Assembly: GCA_028289725.1 (NCBI GenBank)
Contig: JANQOH010000181.1
Coordinates: 1-6,354 of the forward strand
Length of the DNA: 6,354 nt
Direction of reading: 5' to 3'
Source of the DNA: Alphaproteobacteria bacterium
Lineage (GTDB): Bacteria > Pseudomonadota > Alphaproteobacteria > UBA7887
Shown here: positions 5,677-6,354 of the stretch, piece after piece
Layout of the letters: each line of letters starts with the position of its first letter
Position numbering within the stretch: the first letter of the stretch is position 1
Made by a program: the position numbers and the translations under genes
Notes under the pieces: model-generated
What the model saw: only the letters and a program-made list of their open reading frames with translations
Databases searched by the model: none
What the model was told of the DNA's origin: nothing

Positions 5677-5727
5677 AAAAACTGGTAGCGGCCTTTCGAC
5701 CCTCCGATCGGCCGCTACCGCGCTTTT
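5677..5727. terminator. Bidirectional intrinsic terminator between the OmpA-like and smr genes
   Basis: GGTAGCGGCC (5684-5693) and GGCCGCTACC (5710-5719) form a perfect 10-bp stem with a 16-nt loop. On the plus strand TTTT (5724-5727) follows 4 nt after the stem. On the minus strand TTTTT (complement of 5677-5681) follows 2 nt after it. It can therefore stop transcription from both convergent genes. The stop codon of the minus-strand smr gene (5717-5715) lies within one arm. Confidence 0.85.
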
Positions 5728-6296
5728 CTGAGCAAGACGTAGAGCGCGCCCGCGCCACCATGGCGCGGCTGTGCGTGTCGGACGGCGATGATGCGGCCAC
5801 GGTTGGGCGGCTGGTCCAGCCAGTGCGGCACCGCGCGCCGCAATACGCCGCCTTCGCTGCTATCGCTGCGGCCTTTGCCCGTGATCACGATGACGCAGCG
5901 TTTTCCAGCCCCTTGAGCGTTGGCCAGAAAACCATTGAGTGCGCGATGCGCTTCCGCCTGCGTGAGGCCGTGCAGATCCAGCCGGCCTTCGATCGCAATC
6001 TGTCCGCGCCGCAAGCGTTGCGCGGTGCGTTTGTCGACACCGGCCGCCGTTCCAACCTCTAGCGGCGGATCCTGACGCCTGGCAAACGGGGGCTGTGGCG
6101 GGAGGTCGGGCGGCGTGATATCGCGCGGCGCCTCGACCGAGCGATCATCGGGCACATCGTCCGGCTCAACGTAATCTCGGCCGGGAAGCCGGGCATCGGC
6201 GCGCGTGACATATCGCCACAAGGCAAGATCTTCCTCGGACAGACCTTTGGGCGACCCGCGACCGGCGCGCGGCGCGTCACGTGGCGTCTTTGCCAT
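5715..6296 (-). CDS. Smr-domain protein (MutS2-type Smr family)
   Basis: A 193-aa stand-alone Smr protein. Smr domains bind nucleic acid and several act as endonucleases; the cellular role of this small alphaproteobacterial form is not established. The N-terminal half (1-100) is charged and proline-rich and probably partly disordered, except for a short helix-like GLSEEDLALWRYVTRADARLPGR (18-40), typical of these proteins. The Smr domain spans about 104-193: LDLHG (106-110), then VIVITGKG (135-142), and HGGAGALYVLLR (179-190). These are the three conserved Smr motifs, so the domain looks complete. The ATG at 6296-6294 has AGGA 4 nt upstream. The gene converges on the OmpA-like gene and shares its terminator, with its stop codon inside the hairpin stem. 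There is no visible functional link to hslVU. Confidence 0.9.
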   Translation of the reverse strand: MAKTPRDAPRAGRGSPKGLSEEDLALWRYVTRADARLPGRDYVEPDDVPDDRSVEAPRDITPPDLPPQPPFARRQDPPLEVGTAAGVDKRTAQRLRRGQIAIEGRLDLHGLTQAEAHRALNGFLANAQGAGKRCVIVITGKGRSDSSEGGVLRRAVPHWLDQPPNRGRIIAVRHAQPRHGGAGALYVLLRKAR

Positions 6297-6354
6297 CGGA
6301 TCCTACGATCACGATGTGAAGCCGGCGCGGGCCGTGCGCGCCCAACTCGATTTT
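6297..6354 (-). other. Edge segment upstream of the smr gene; probable end of an unidentified gene
   Basis: Reading minus from the right edge, one frame stops at 6311-6309, 12 nt before the smr ATG. A second frame runs through and stops at 6279-6277, overlapping smr by 20 nt. Either could be the tail of an upstream gene in the same operon. In related genomes a lytic transglycosylase (mltA) often precedes smr, but neither short peptide shows a tail I recognise, so I do not assign it. Confidence 0.25.

Overview
The window looks like a chromosomal core region of an alphaproteobacterium. Three things suggest this: a monofunctional hisB followed by a DUF2628 gene and hisH, a divergently transcribed hslV-hslU pair next to the his genes, and an HslV with a short propeptide ending in WHG before the catalytic TT. 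The sequence is moderately GC-rich and almost fully coding. A GNAT gene inside the his operon and the general protein style make a Rhodospirillales-like bacterium my best guess, but that rank is inference. I see no mobile elements, CRISPR array, rRNA or tRNA.

Left part, minus strand (1-2636): a tightly packed histidine operon, read right to left as hisB, a DUF2628 membrane protein, hisH, a GNAT acetyltransferase, and hisA, which runs off the left edge. Junctions are 1 nt gap, 2 nt gap, 1 nt overlap and 4 nt overlap, so the five genes form one translationally coupled unit. HisB, HisH and HisA catalyse middle steps of histidine synthesis. HisF, the partner of HisH, is not in the window and probably lies beyond the left edge. 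The two extra genes have no established role in the pathway.

Middle (2637-2797): a 161-nt divergent control region between hisB and hslV. It holds a sigma32-like promoter candidate facing hslV, and a 13-bp direct repeat (one mismatch, period 16) just upstream of hisB.

Right part, plus strand (2798-5672): hslV and hslU overlap by 4 nt and encode the two-part HslVU (ClpQY) ATP-dependent protease. A 149-nt spacer with inverted repeats follows, then a lipoprotein with an OmpA-like peptidoglycan-binding domain. A strong hairpin with T-tracts on both sides (5677-5727) ends this gene and the convergent smr-family gene (5715-6296, minus). The smr stop codon lies inside the hairpin stem. The last 58 nt hold only the presumed end of an unidentified minus-strand gene.

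Overall this is mostly ordinary, well-conserved housekeeping DNA. The points most worth a second look are the two uncharacterised genes locked inside the his operon, the divergent control region, and the shared terminator that overlaps a coding end.
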